DNA from: Vibrio sp. 10N.261.45.E2
GTDB taxonomy: Bacteria > Pseudomonadota > Gammaproteobacteria > Enterobacterales > Vibrionaceae
Assembly: GCF_002875705.1 (NCBI RefSeq)
Contig: NZ_MCZZ01000143.1
Location: forward strand, 29,688-93,687
Direction: 5' to 3'
Length of the DNA: 64,000 nt
Below the pieces are notes generated by a model, which saw only the letters and a program-made list of their open reading frames with translations, had not been told where the DNA came from and ran no database searches. This document shows, one piece after another, positions 53,894 to 63,404 of the stretch; the first letter of the stretch is position 1; each line of letters begins with the position of its first letter. The position numbers and the translations under genes are program-made.

Positions 53894-56800
53894 ATGATGA
53901 ATCTAGCTGATTTTGCGATAAAACAACGCACCTTCATTCTGTTTTTCACTGCATTGAGTGTTATTGCGGGCCTGTTTTCTTACTTTGATCTTGGCAAGCT
54001 CGAAGATCCAAGCTTCACCATCAAAACGGCCGTCGTCGTCACTCTCTACCCTGGTGCTTCGGCGGAAGAAGTGGAACAACAAGTTACGGATACCGTTGAA
54101 ACCAAACTGCAAGAGATGGGATCACTGAATCGACTTCGTTCACTGTCTCGCCCAGGCATGTCGATGGTGTTTGTTGACTTAAAAGAGTCTCTTCATTCAA
54201 AAGCACTTCCTCAAGAATGGGATTTGTTGCGTCGTAAAGTATCCGACATAAAGCTGTTACTGCCTTCAACTGCACAGATCAGTGTTGTTCAAGATGAGTT
54301 TTCTGAAGTTTACGGCATGCTTTTCTCTATACACAGTAAGGATGCCTCGCCTGTTGAACTAAGACGTTACGCAGAAGAGTTACAAAAACGAATCAAAACT
54401 GTCGATGGTATTAAGAAGATTGAGTTACACGGTGTTCAGCCACGTGTTGTTCACATCGATATTCCAGACGAAAGGCTGACGCAATATGGCCTATCTATCA
54501 CCCAAGTTTGGTCTCAGCTTAATACTCAGAACATGACCTTTGATGCGGGTAAGTTTTCAGCAGGCACTGAACGTATTCGTATTCAGCAATCGAGTGAATT
54601 TGGTTCGTTAGACGACATCAAAAACCTGATGATAAAGGGCGGCATAAGTGAATTGGGTACCAGCTTAATTCGTTTAGGTGATATCGCTGACATCACCATG
54701 GGCTACCAAGAGCCAATGATGACAGAGAACCGCTACAACGGCGTACCTGCAGTCACATTAGCGATGAGCCCTGTAACTGGCGTTAACGTAGTTTCGCTTG
54801 GCGATGAAATCAATCAAGTTGTCAGCGATTTTCAAGCGACTCTGCCATTAGGCGTTGATATTTCAACGGTTGCGAACCAGCCGGAAGAAGTTCAAAAATC
54901 GATAGACAACTTCGTAAGCAACTTGCTAGAAAGTGTCGCGATTGTGTTTATCGTTCTATCGATATTCATGGGCCTCAAAAGCGCGACGATCGTCGGCTCA
55001 AGCTTGCTTTTGACTATCTTGCTGACGCTTATCTACATGAACATCGCGTCCATTGATCTACACCGAGTATCGTTAGGTACGTTCATTCTTGCGCTCGGCA
55101 TGTTGGTGGATAACGCGATTGTCATCACCGATATGATGATTGTAAAAATCAACAAAGGCATCGACCGCACCAAAGCCGCAATTGATTCTGTTAAAGAGAC
55201 AGCGACGCCACTCTTTGGCGCGACAGTCATCGCTATCATGGGTGCAAGCCCTGTTATCTTCTCAAAAACAGATGCGGCTGAGTTCGCAAGCTCAGTATTC
55301 CTAATCATCGCCTCTTCGTTGTTGTTGTCTTGGTTGGTCGCTATGACCTTCACAGCCTTAATGTGTTGGTTCTTCATCAAGCCAACCAAACAAGCTGACA
55401 ACACCAAAGTGAGCTTATACCGTAAGAGCGTCAACTGGACAGTAGATAACCCACTCAAGGCATTAACGGGGCTTATTCCGCTGATCTTAGTGACGGCATT
55501 GGCTGTGCCGAGCATTGCCGTTAACTTTATCCCACAAGCCGACAGACCCATCCTGTTCCTAGATTACTGGCTACCAAATGGCGCCAAGGTTGAACAGACC
55601 TCAGAAGACATGAAGCGCATTGAACAGTGGTTATTAGAGCAACCAGAAGTCGAAAGCATTTCAACATACGTTGGTGCTGGTGCCCCTCGCTTCTCAGTGA
55701 CCATTGAGCCAGAACCGTTTGATCCCGCTTACGGTCAGATCTTGATCAACGCTACCGATTTCCCATCACTCAGCCCGTTGATTGCACGTGGTGACAAATG
55801 GCTAATGGAAGAATTTCCAAATGCAGACCCTCGCTTTAGAAGCTTAAAACTAGCGACAGCGGATAAATTCAGTGTTGAAGCGCGTTTCTCTGGCCCAGAT
55901 GTCGAAGTGCTACACGGATTATCAGAGCAAGCGAAAGCTATATTTGCTCAACATCCAGACACCAAATACGTGCGTGACGATTGGCGTCAAAAGAGCAAAG
56001 TGCTAGAACCTGTCATCAACCAAGACAAGATGCGCCTTGCCGGTATTAACCGTGCGGACATTGCATTCGCGATGAAACGCGCATCAGAAGGCATGCCTCT
56101 GGGTCGTATGAACCTGAACGATGAACTGGTCACCATTCAGCTACGTGGTACAGAAAGTTCAATTCAATCGCTAGAAACCCTGCCTGTTCGCTCTTTATTA
56201 GGCATTCACAGCGTTCCATTAGGTCAAGTCATCGATGGATTTGAGCTGACCAGTGAAGAGACCATGATTTGGCGTCGTGACCGAGTAAAAACCATCACTG
56301 CACAAGCTGGCGTCGGTCGTTACACCACACCTGCCGCAGTAAGAAACTCCGTTAAAGAGCAAATTGAGTCTATTCACCTGCCAGACGGTTATCACTTGGA
56401 ATGGGGTGGCGAATACTACGACGAGCACAAAGCGGTCAGCGATATTCTTAAACAACTGCCTAAAGCGATGTTGTTAATGGTGATTATCCTAGTCGCGATG
56501 TTCAACGGCTTCAAACAACCAGTGATCATCTTCACCACCCTACCGCTTGCAGCAACAGGTGCAACGTTCAGCTTGTTACTGTTGGATAAACCATTCGGGT
56601 TCATGGCGTTGATTGGCGCAGTAACCTTGACCGGTATGATCATCAAAAATGGCATTGTATTAATGGACCAAATTGAACTTGAACGTAAAAACGGTAGATC
56701 ACTGTCTGACGCAATCAAAGAAGCAACCGTGAACCGTACAATGGCAATCTCAATGGGTGCACTCACTACGGCTCTTGGCATGATTCCGTTACTCAGTGAT

Positions 56801-57016
56801 CTGTTGTTTGACCAAATGGCGGCAACCATTATTGGTGGCTTGGCTGCGGCAACCGTGTTGTCTCTGTTTGTCATGCCTGCGCTGTACAAGCTTTTCTATC
56901 GAACTGAAGATAAAAAGACAGTGGCCGAAGCTATTAAAGACGCAGTCGTCGTGCTTGATGCAACACCTCAACCGACAAATAACGCCGCTGCAACCTCATT
57001 CAACAAGGAGCAATAA
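53894..57016 (+). CDS. RND efflux pump permease
   Basis: A 1040-residue inner-membrane transporter with the twelve-helix RND layout and two large periplasmic loops. Helix 4 reads L-G-M-L-V-D-N-A-I-V-I: the first proton-relay Asp (AcrB Asp407 equivalent) is present and the second is Asn, a variant common in some RND subfamilies. It exports unknown substrates using the proton gradient. It lies 6 bases after the adaptor gene and 2 bases before the outer-membrane gene. Confidence 0.92.
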   Translation: MMNLADFAIKQRTFILFFTALSVIAGLFSYFDLGKLEDPSFTIKTAVVVTLYPGASAEEVEQQVTDTVETKLQEMGSLNRLRSLSRPGMSMVFVDLKESLHSKALPQEWDLLRRKVSDIKLLLPSTAQISVVQDEFSEVYGMLFSIHSKDASPVELRRYAEELQKRIKTVDGIKKIELHGVQPRVVHIDIPDERLTQYGLSITQVWSQLNTQNMTFDAGKFSAGTERIRIQQSSEFGSLDDIKNLMIKGGISELGTSLIRLGDIADITMGYQEPMMTENRYNGVPAVTLAMSPVTGVNVVSLGDEINQVVSDFQATLPLGVDISTVANQPEEVQKSIDNFVSNLLESVAIVFIVLSIFMGLKSATIVGSSLLLTILLTLIYMNIASIDLHRVSLGTFILALGMLVDNAIVITDMMIVKINKGIDRTKAAIDSVKETATPLFGATVIAIMGASPVIFSKTDAAEFASSVFLIIASSLLLSWLVAMTFTALMCWFFIKPTKQADNTKVSLYRKSVNWTVDNPLKALTGLIPLILVTALAVPSIAVNFIPQADRPILFLDYWLPNGAKVEQTSEDMKRIEQWLLEQPEVESISTYVGAGAPRFSVTIEPEPFDPAYGQILINATDFPSLSPLIARGDKWLMEEFPNADPRFRSLKLATADKFSVEARFSGPDVEVLHGLSEQAKAIFAQHPDTKYVRDDWRQKSKVLEPVINQDKMRLAGINRADIAFAMKRASEGMPLGRMNLNDELVTIQLRGTESSIQSLETLPVRSLLGIHSVPLGQVIDGFELTSEETMIWRRDRVKTITAQAGVGRYTTPAAVRNSVKEQIESIHLPDGYHLEWGGEYYDEHKAVSDILKQLPKAMLLMVIILVAMFNGFKQPVIIFTTLPLAATGATFSLLLLDKPFGFMALIGAVTLTGMIIKNGIVLMDQIELERKNGRSLSDAIKEATVNRTMAISMGALTTALGMIPLLSDLLFDQMAATIIGGLAAATVLSLFVMPALYKLFYRTEDKKTVAEAIKDAVVVLDATPQPTNNAAATSFNKEQ

Positions 57017-57018
57017 AC

Positions 57019-58521
57019 ATGTATCCATTAACGAAGTTTAAAGTGGCTCCTATTGCTCTTGCCTTGTTGCTCACAGGTTGTGCGGTTGGCCCAGATTACG
57101 AAGAACCGCAAACGACCATGGCAGAAACATTTTTATACAGCCAAGAAAGCGCGAGCCAAAACGAGACGAACCAACAACACAATCATTGGTGGACACAGTT
57201 CAACGATCCAACGCTCAATCAGTTAGTGACCGACGTTCAAAGCCAGAACATTCCGCTCAAACTGGCAGCGGAACGCATCAACATGGCGAATTCGTACAAG
57301 AGTGTGGTTGAGTCGTTCAAAGTACCTACAGTGAATGTCGGTGGTGGTTACTACAACTACCAACTGAGTGAAAACGACTCCCTACTCGGCCCTGTATTCG
57401 GTGCGTCTGATGCGGTTGAATCAGCAACGGGCATGTCGTTATTGGAAGCGCAACACGATGGTGGGTTCTTAGGTGCGAGCATCGCTTGGGAAATGGACTT
57501 GTTTGGACGTATCGATAAGCAATCCAACGCGGCGACGATTCGAGTGGAACAAGCCGAGATATTTCAATCGGGTTTGAACACTTTAATCACGGCTGATGTC
57601 ATTCACAACTACCTGCAATATCGTGGTGCTCAAGAGCGAAAAGCCATTGCACTAGAGAACATTGCTGACCAAAAAGAGACCTTAGTACTGATCACCAAAG
57701 TGGTTCGAAGTGGTTATGGCTCTGAGTTAGATCTCGCTCAAGCTAAAGCCATGCTTGCGGCAACCGAATCTGTTGTCCCTCAACTTGAAATAGCAGAACA
57801 AGTCCACAAACAACGTATGGCTGTGTTGTTAGGCGAATCACTTACAAGCGTGAACCAACGTTTAGCAGGCGAATTTACCTTGCCACGAATGAAGGATGTC
57901 ATTCCGACAGGCTTACCTTCAGACTTGTTAGAGCAACGCCCAGACATCCGCATTGCAGAACGAGAAATGGCAGCCATTAATGAAGAACTTGGTGCAAGCA
58001 TCGCCAATCGTTATCCAAAGTTCTTTCTAACAGGTACGCCAGGAGTGACGGCCGGAAGTTTTGATGACTTGTTCAGTAGTGATTCATTCGGCTGGGCAGC
58101 ATCTGCAGGCATCAGCTGGAATGTGTTCGATGGTGGCCGAGGAGAAGCCTTAGTTGAGATGAACGAAGCAAGGTTCCGTTCTGCAGCGCTTAACTACCAA
58201 CACTCGGTAGACAGCGCTTTTGCAGAAGTGGATTCAAGCTTGTTTGCCTATGGTCGTAGCCAAGAGAACCAAAAGCGCATCGATGAAGCTACCCTTGCCG
58301 TTGATAACGCGGTAAGCAAAGCTAAGTCACTCTATAAAGCGGGACTAGTCGATTACTTATCAGTGTTAGACGCACAAAGACAACAAAAAGCGATGCAAGA
58401 TCGCCAAGTAGCCGCCAAGCTTCAAACAGCCAACACCACCATTGCGGTGTATAAAGCGTTAGGTGGCGATTGGAAAGTGGCGAACGAAACACAGAGTGTT
58501 GAATTAGCACACGTTAACTAG
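57019..58521 (+). CDS. Outer-membrane efflux lipoprotein (NodT/OprM family)
   Basis: A 500-residue TolC-like channel with lipobox L-L-T-G-C (Cys21) followed by A-V-G-P-D-Y, the usual NodT start. Two repeat halves of coiled-coil helices (about 190-270 and 385-470) are visible, along with L-L-E-Q-R-P-D-I-R-I-A-E-R near 300. It completes the tripartite pump and ends at a strong terminator. Confidence 0.92.
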   Translation: MYPLTKFKVAPIALALLLTGCAVGPDYEEPQTTMAETFLYSQESASQNETNQQHNHWWTQFNDPTLNQLVTDVQSQNIPLKLAAERINMANSYKSVVESFKVPTVNVGGGYYNYQLSENDSLLGPVFGASDAVESATGMSLLEAQHDGGFLGASIAWEMDLFGRIDKQSNAATIRVEQAEIFQSGLNTLITADVIHNYLQYRGAQERKAIALENIADQKETLVLITKVVRSGYGSELDLAQAKAMLAATESVVPQLEIAEQVHKQRMAVLLGESLTSVNQRLAGEFTLPRMKDVIPTGLPSDLLEQRPDIRIAEREMAAINEELGASIANRYPKFFLTGTPGVTAGSFDDLFSSDSFGWAASAGISWNVFDGGRGEALVEMNEARFRSAALNYQHSVDSAFAEVDSSLFAYGRSQENQKRIDEATLAVDNAVSKAKSLYKAGLVDYLSVLDAQRQQKAMQDRQVAAKLQTANTTIAVYKALGGDWKVANETQSVELAHVN

Positions 58522-58560
58522 ACTCTCTGTTCTCAGCTGAACGCTGCAATAAGCGTAATA

Positions 58561-58593
58561 AAAAATACCGCCGATATCGCCGGCGGTATTTTT
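58561..58593. terminator. Terminator of the RND operon (bidirectional)
   Basis: AAAATACCGCC ... GGCGGTATTTTT with an A-run on the left. It also faces the end of the minus-strand gene array. Confidence 0.85.
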
Positions 58594-58630
58594 GTTACTG
58601 AAAGTCACTGTGGCAATTGTGCACTTATGT

Positions 58631-59083
58631 TTAACGGATACGTACCTTTCCCATTGGGTTTAAACGACTAAATCGGTATTTAGGATAATAGATCCAAAAC
58701 ACTTCTTCGTTTTTAGAGTCTTGAGCTATCAATAACTCAACCTCGCCAGAGTTAATAACAATACGTACTTTACTTTTTGACAAAGGCTTCGTTCTATTCA
58801 TCGTTACGTAGCTACTACTTCGCAAAGAATATAACAATTTAGATTCTTCAAACTCCTCATGAGCCTCCACAACGAAACTCGACACGCTCAGCTCTTCAGC
58901 GAGGATCCTTCGGATTTGATACTTCTGAGAGAGAAACAGAACAATACTGATTGCTGCGACTCCACTTAACAGAATCAACGCTTTTATATTTTTACGCCAG
59001 ACCCCAACAAAAAGTGCTGAAAGTAGGCTTACAATAAAAACTAAGGAGGTAACCGTAAACCAAATATCTAAATAATCGCCCAT
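58631..59083 (-). CDS. Hypothetical two-helix membrane protein
   Basis: A 150-residue protein with membrane helices near 8-28 and 36-56, and a soluble C-terminal part (about 60-150) rich in Glu, Ser and Lys with short beta-like segments. I do not recognise the family. I choose the ATG at 59083 with AGGG upstream; a GTG five codons earlier (59098) is possible. It is the last gene of the minus-strand cassette-like array. Confidence 0.65.
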   Translation of the reverse strand: MGDYLDIWFTVTSLVFIVSLLSALFVGVWRKNIKALILLSGVAAISIVLFLSQKYQIRRILAEELSVSSFVVEAHEEFEESKLLYSLRSSSYVTMNRTKPLSKSKVRIVINSGEVELLIAQDSKNEEVFWIYYPKYRFSRLNPMGKVRIR

Positions 59084-59118
59084 AATTACCCTATTCACCT
59101 CAACCTAGTTATATGACG

Positions 59119-59568
59119 CTACTTTGGTGCTTCTGACTCTGTAAAGTTGGTTTTAAAAGTGAAGGCATACGGTGAATCACCCATTTCTCTGAGGTATTGT
59201 AGTCGCTCTATCGCTTCTTCTAATGTGGGAATATGGCCTTCTTCAATCCACCAAAGAACATAAGTATCTTCAGGTAAACGATGAAACCAATCACCCTTTC
59301 GTCGCATGAACTCACGGTGATGCGTGCGAAACATGAAGTTCTTTAACGAATCCACAGAGTCCCACACCGACATGTTCACGATCATATTAGGATCATCGAA
59401 GGCTTTAATATTGGTTGCGTCACCAGACTCATCTTTCAGACGCCAAACAAACCCTTCACTACTTTCTGCGATTCCATTGACCAACTCTAAGTTGTCGACA
59501 AACTCTTTGATTTCGGGCGCATCTAACGGGTATTTTGCCAGAGCGATATTTAACTGAGCTAATTTCAT
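59119..59568 (-). CDS. DUF3291-family protein
   Basis: A 149-residue soluble protein that matches DUF3291, a dimeric alpha/beta-barrel (antibiotic-biosynthesis-monooxygenase-like) family: M-K-L-A-Q-L-N-I-A at the start, V-N-M-S-V-W-D-S-V-D-S-L-K-N-F near 80 and the R-R-K-G-D-W-F segment near 104. The function is unknown. The ATG is at 59566-59568 with AAGGAAG upstream; the frame is open 11 codons earlier. DUF3291 genes often occur as integron cassettes. Confidence 0.8.
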   Translation of the reverse strand: MKLAQLNIALAKYPLDAPEIKEFVDNLELVNGIAESSEGFVWRLKDESGDATNIKAFDDPNMIVNMSVWDSVDSLKNFMFRTHHREFMRRKGDWFHRLPEDTYVLWWIEEGHIPTLEEAIERLQYLREMGDSPYAFTFKTNFTESEAPK

Positions 59569-59607
59569 AACGTTTCTTCCTTGATAAATTATGAGTAACA
59601 AGCGACG

Positions 59608-59644
59608 TTTTGTTAGGCGTTCTTACTCAAGTAACCCTAACAAA
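59608..59644 (-). repeat. Inverted repeat, possible attC remnant
   Basis: TTTGTTAGG and CCTAACAAA are exact 9-bp inverted repeats around an 18-base loop. The arms carry integron-type GTTAGG core boxes, but the distance is shorter than a normal attC. Confidence 0.4.
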
Positions 59645-59729
59645 TCCAAATTGTTCATCGGCTTAAATGATATCGCCATATAACCGTCTTGTTTCTATCT
59701 AACCAATGCAAAGTGCCAAGCCTCGTAAA

Positions 59730-60161
59730 TCACTTTTGAGTTATCTGTTCGTTAGCGGTTTTCAAGGCCAACTTTAAACCGTCTGTTTTCTTACAGCCAA
59801 TGTAAACATGCTTTCCATTGCTTAAGCTTAACTTCAACGCTGAGCCTATCGATGCATTATACAACCAGCCATCGCTCAGCATTCGGATGCCAATTCCTTG
59901 ATACCACTTCGTTTGGTAAAAAGATATGTCGACGATATCAAATACCTTCACAGTTTTGCGCACAAAACCAAAGCCGAAACACCAAGTCAGTATGTCGCTT
60001 TTGAGTTCAATGGTCATGGAGAAAAAAAGAATAGCTATCAAGACGTTGATTGACAGAGCAAACAAGGCTCCATAACTACTATCGGAGGTAAAAACGATAA
60101 ACGCGCTAATCACGCCGAGGATCAAAAGTAATCCTTTGTTAAGTTCCTTACTGTAAAACAT
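59730..60161 (-). CDS. Hypothetical membrane protein (PH-like)
   Basis: A 143-residue protein with two membrane helices (about 9-26 and 32-50) followed by a beta-rich part (W-C-F-G-F-G-F-V-R-K, W-Y-Q-G-I-G-I-R, L-K-L-S-L-S-N-G-K-H-V-Y-I-G). This arrangement resembles bacterial PH-domain membrane proteins. The ribosome site AGGAG is good. The function is unknown. Confidence 0.65.
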   Translation of the reverse strand: MFYSKELNKGLLLILGVISAFIVFTSDSSYGALFALSINVLIAILFFSMTIELKSDILTWCFGFGFVRKTVKVFDIVDISFYQTKWYQGIGIRMLSDGWLYNASIGSALKLSLSNGKHVYIGCKKTDGLKLALKTANEQITQK

Positions 60162-60205
60162 CGTTCAAACTCCTGTAGGAACATGTGTTAATGGTTGAGC
60201 TAACC

Positions 60206-60628
60206 TTATCTTACAGCTAACTTCCTAAATATCCGAGGTACGTAATGCAGGCATATTCCCACAACCACGCCAAGTAACATCGCCTTGATACTACCAACCC
60301 AAAGTATCAAACCGGAATAGCCTTGAGCTGGCCCTAACCCGTCTTTGTTAATCACATCCGCCAACATAAAGCCGTTCCACAATACATGGAGCATCACTGT
60401 AAATAAGTGCCCACAAATTGCGATTGTTTCAAGTAGCACATATCTATCCGAAACGCTATCTCGGCAAAATAAGGCAACAAGTACAAAGGTAAAAATCAAA
60501 GGCGCAGACAACACCAACGATACGGTGATAGCTTCAACGTAGCCCTCGCTTCCATAGATAAAAGTACGAAAAACCATTGCCATTGATAGCAGTAATGGAG
60601 CCAGTACGACCCATGTTATCCTGTTCAT
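60206..60628 (-). CDS. Hypothetical four-helix membrane protein
   Basis: A 140-residue hydrophobic protein with four likely helices (about 5-24, 34-54, 66-86, 108-128) and no recognisable domain. The ribosome site is GGGAAC. It sits in the cassette-like array with a spacing of 44 bases to the next gene downstream. Confidence 0.6.
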   Translation of the reverse strand: MNRITWVVLAPLLLSMAMVFRTFIYGSEGYVEAITVSLVLSAPLIFTFVLVALFCRDSVSDRYVLLETIAICGHLFTVMLHVLWNGFMLADVINKDGLGPAQGYSGLILWVGSIKAMLLGVVVGICLHYVPRIFRKLAVR

Positions 60629-60836
60629 TTCAGTTCCCTGTCTTAATAGTTGGTTTGACCAAAAATTCGATCATCGACAGGGAATGTTAATTACCAAAAC
60701 TAGCGTAACTGGAGTGTAATTATCGCTCGATTACTCGATAAACAACTCAGACTTTTATACACTCGATGTAACGCGAGACTTAGAACATAAGCTAGATAAC
60801 AAAATGGCCACTCAGCTTCACGCCTAGTCACATATC

Positions 60837-61319
60837 TTATTGAGCTTCCTGTTGAACCCAAACAACATCTTCATTTGAAGTTGGTACCTCAAACCAAGAC
60901 CAAAACAGATCTAACATTTCCGGTGTCATTTCATAAGACTTACCATTGAGTTCTGAGTTACGGCTAAATGCCCTCTTCTTGCAAGTCTCAAACTGAACAT
61001 CAAGGTAATGAACTTCGCTTTCCACACCTAGTTTTGATGCCCAGCTTGTAAAAGAATCTCGGTCAGACTTACGCCAAAAACCAAAGTCAAAAATCACAGG
61101 AACACCCAAGGAAAAGAGCTGCATAGCAGAGTCCTTAAATAGCTCTTGTAACGTTGCCAAACGGCGATCAAAAACTTCACGCTCCATGTGCTCGCCATAC
61201 AAAGGAATCATCCACTCATCGATCGAGAAACGAAAGGCGCCATGCTTTTCTGCAAGTGATTTAGAGTAAGTCGTTTTACCCGATCCGATAAAACCACACA
61301 CGAAATAGATTTTAGTCAT
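60837..61319 (-). CDS. Small P-loop kinase-like protein (AAA_33/zeta-toxin-like fold)
   Basis: A 160-residue protein with Walker A G-F-I-G-S-G-K-T-T at residues 9-17, then S-I-D-E-W (Walker-B-like acid) near 32-36 and I-F-D-F-G-F near 76, as in small ATP-dependent kinases of the AAA_33 group. The substrate is unknown; a nucleotide, sugar or antibiotic kinase role is possible. Cassette-like position. Confidence 0.75.
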   Translation of the reverse strand: MTKIYFVCGFIGSGKTTYSKSLAEKHGAFRFSIDEWMIPLYGEHMEREVFDRRLATLQELFKDSAMQLFSLGVPVIFDFGFWRKSDRDSFTSWASKLGVESEVHYLDVQFETCKKRAFSRNSELNGKSYEMTPEMLDLFWSWFEVPTSNEDVVWVQQEAQ

Positions 61320-61332
61320 GATGCCCCTTTTA

Positions 61333-61430
61333 CCTATAGGTAGAGTTGCCGTGTAAAAGCGCTGACACCAAGCTTAACCACTAACATAAGCTCAGGATGC
61401 CAAGTGTCACAATTCGTTCTTCAAAGCGTT
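61333..61430 (-). repeat. Decayed attC-like segment
   Basis: On the minus strand the stretch begins ATAAGAACGCTTTGAA and contains CACTTGGCATCC, resembling the AACGCTTTGAAG and CGCTTGGCATTT parts of Vibrio attC sites, and TGGTTAAG near its end. The core boxes are eroded. Confidence 0.35.
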
Positions 61431-61431
61431 C

Positions 61432-61910
61432 TTATCCGGAAGTTCTTGTGCATAGTGTCATCATTGTTTCTGACACAGTCTGCCCTTCTATAAGGTAACA
61501 ATCTGGGACTTCTCCAATCACTTCGAAACCACATTTAAAATACAAATTTTTTGCAGGAAGATTATTCGAGAGAACATTGAGATCTAACCAATCGATACTC
61601 GGGATTTCGTTACAAAACTCAGTCACGCACTTAATCAGTTCTACACCCAACCCTTGCTTTCTTAAACTTGAATCAACACCCATGCCGAGAAGCACACGAT
61701 GAAACTTATACTCCTCAGCGTAATGACGTAGGTCTATATGACCAAACACTCGTTCATTAGAGTCTTTGATTACCCAGAGCTTTCTCCAACCATGTTCACC
61801 AAGGCTTGCCTCAAAACCATTTCGAAACTTGTCTTTAAATTGCTCTGAAACTACACAATTCTCTTTAGAGATCGGTTGGAAAAGTGGAGAGTTATCATCC
61901 GCATTCTCAT
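61432..61910 (-). pseudogene. GNAT acetyltransferase with a one-base frameshift after the start
   Basis: The conserved frame runs from about 61904 to 61432 and encodes a GNAT-type enzyme: L-G-M-G-V-D-S-S-L-R-K-Q-G-L-G-V-E-L-I is the acetyl-CoA loop and L-Y-F-K-C-G-F-E the end motif. That frame has no ATG, GTG or TTG before the GTG near 61749, well inside the domain. A fitting ATG with AAGGAG lies at 61908-61910, overlapping the upstream stop as ATGA, but in another frame that stops after 19 codons. The 479-base span is one short of a multiple of three, so one base appears lost just after the start. Either a pseudogene or a sequence error. Confidence 0.7.
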
Positions 61911-62104
61911 GTAATCTCCTTCTTGCGCATGATTCTTTCTTTTAGAAGTGTTCCAATACTGCTAACTACAAACGTAAAAGCAAACGCCACCATTGGCCGA
62001 TATAAATCAAATGCACCATCCGTCATAAAAAAGTACTGATGAATGGCGACACCAAAACTGATACCTAACGCTAACTGTAAATTCTTTAATATTCGTTGTT
62101 TCAC
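61907..62104 (-). CDS. Small two-helix membrane protein
   Basis: A 65-residue protein with helices near 10-28 and 34-54 and a basic end (K-E-R-I-M-R-K-K). I choose the GTG at 62102-62104, which has GAGGGAACG upstream; the open frame continues 16 codons further to an ATG without ribosome site. Its stop overlaps the ATG of the GNAT gene, suggesting translational coupling. Function unknown. Confidence 0.6.
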   Translation of the reverse strand: MKQRILKNLQLALGISFGVAIHQYFFMTDGAFDLYRPMVAFAFTFVVSSIGTLLKERIMRKKEIT

Positions 62105-62251
62105 GTTCGTTCCCTCGTAGAAAGCAAAACTATGTGTAGGTGTGAGTGACATTGCAACCAGACCTTAAATCATTGTGACCTAAACACTGAAATTGAAGTA
62201 AGCCGAAAATGCTAACGTTAAGAGTCACTCTAAAAGGCTTTGTATGTCATA

Positions 62252-62635
62252 TCAGAACATGGTGTTGTTGTGAGTTGATTCTTTAGGAACACCTTGAATA
62301 GAATCCCAATGTTCAACAATTTTACCTTTGGAATCAAAGCGGAAGAAATCCATAGTCACGTACTCATCACCTCCCGGCCACATTTGCCTTGTGTGTAGTG
62401 CTACCAAATTATCCTCAGCAATTGCACGTAAGAACTTAATATCTTTACTTGGATACTCACGCGACATTTGTTCAAAGTATTCTATGAACCCTTTTTTACC
62501 ATCCGCTACAACAGGGTTGTGTTGGATATAACCATCTCCGACGTATAGCTCCACAGCTTTCGCTGGCTCACCTAAATACGCCGTTTTATAAAAGGCAATT
62601 GCATTCTCTTTGTTCTGCTCTAAACGCCCACTCAT
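62252..62635 (-). CDS. SnoaL/NTF2-like protein
   Basis: A 127-residue cone-fold protein of the SnoaL-like/nuclear-transport-factor-2 superfamily (Y-I-Q-H-N-P near 52, G-D-E-Y-V-T-M-D-F-F-R-F near 89, K-I-V-E-H-W-D near 103). Members act as small hydrolases, isomerases or binding proteins; the substrate cannot be told. Common as an integron cassette. Confidence 0.8.
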   Translation of the reverse strand: MSGRLEQNKENAIAFYKTAYLGEPAKAVELYVGDGYIQHNPVVADGKKGFIEYFEQMSREYPSKDIKFLRAIAEDNLVALHTRQMWPGGDEYVTMDFFRFDSKGKIVEHWDSIQGVPKESTHNNTMF

Positions 62636-62710
62636 GATCTACCTCGCCGTAAATAAAAACAGTCACTTAACGATAGGAGATGAGAAAGTACTACGCCAAA
62701 ATAATTTTCC

Positions 62711-62838
62711 GATAACGTTAAGCTAAATGGCTAAAAACGCATCATCACACTCAAAATGACCACAGGGAAGCACCAAGCTTTACCTAAAGTGAAAATGCCA
62801 CGCATTGAGAAGCAATTTTGAACGGTTTGTTATGCGAC
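62711..62838 (-). repeat. Degenerate attC site after the Nudix gene
   Basis: On the minus strand it starts GCATAACAAACCGTTCAA just after the Nudix stop and contains CAATGCGTGGCATTTTCAC, matching the AACGCGTGGCGTTTT core of Vibrio attC, and ends TTAACGTTATC. The core boxes are imperfect. Confidence 0.55.
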
Positions 62839-62841
62839 TTT

Positions 62842-63279
62842 TCAAAGCATGCTATTGAGCCTTTGATTAAGTTCCCACAAGGCTATTCTGTTTGAGTCAT
62901 ATTTCAGAAGTTCACTAGCCTCTTGAAAGCCGCACCAACGAAGTTTTATATGCTCATTTGATAGCTTAGGCTCGATAGACACCCGAACTGAAAAACAATA
63001 TTCAGGTACCACAAACGGATGATTAGCCCAATCTTCATGACCAGAATAGTACACTTTGGGTAGCATACACATTGAGTCCAATTGCTGCCAATCACAGCCA
63101 ATTAAACTAGCTTCTTCTTTAAGTTCACGCTTTGCTGCCTCAAGAGTGGTTTCACTATTTTCACCACCGCCTGAAATAGCTTGCCAAACACCATTATCAC
63201 TTCGTTGCCCGATTAAGTAACGAGGTTGTCCATTGAGTGTTTGATACGGAAATATTAATACTTGAAACGGTGCTCTCAT
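62842..63279 (-). CDS. Nudix hydrolase
   Basis: A 145-residue Nudix-fold pyrophosphatase. The Nudix box G-x5-E-x7-R-E-L-x-E-E is readable near residues 38-59 (G-G-G-E-N-S-E then R-E-L-K-E-E-A). It starts MRAPFQVLIF, resembling dihydroneopterin-triphosphate pyrophosphatase-like Nudix proteins, though the substrate is uncertain. Cassette-like, followed by an attC-like sequence. Confidence 0.85.
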   Translation of the reverse strand: MRAPFQVLIFPYQTLNGQPRYLIGQRSDNGVWQAISGGGENSETTLEAAKRELKEEASLIGCDWQQLDSMCMLPKVYYSGHEDWANHPFVVPEYCFSVRVSIEPKLSNEHIKLRWCGFQEASELLKYDSNRIALWELNQRLNSML

Positions 63280-63299
63280 TGATTTATTCCTTTAATCGA

Positions 63300-63404
63300 A
63301 TCACGCTGCATTAAAGTTGGAGCTACGCTACAAAACCACATCAATGAGCGCATAGCAAAAATGCCGAGTGTTAGGAATCAACCTCAAACACATTGTTAGG
63401 TGTT
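63300..63404 (-). repeat. Degenerate attC site overlapping the zinc-ribbon gene stop
   Basis: On the minus strand CACCTAACAATGTGTTTGAGG overlaps the TAA of the preceding gene, followed by AACACTCGGCATTTTTGCTATGCGC, close to Vibrio attC inner sequence. The far end (AACTTTAATGCAGCG) is eroded. Confidence 0.55.
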
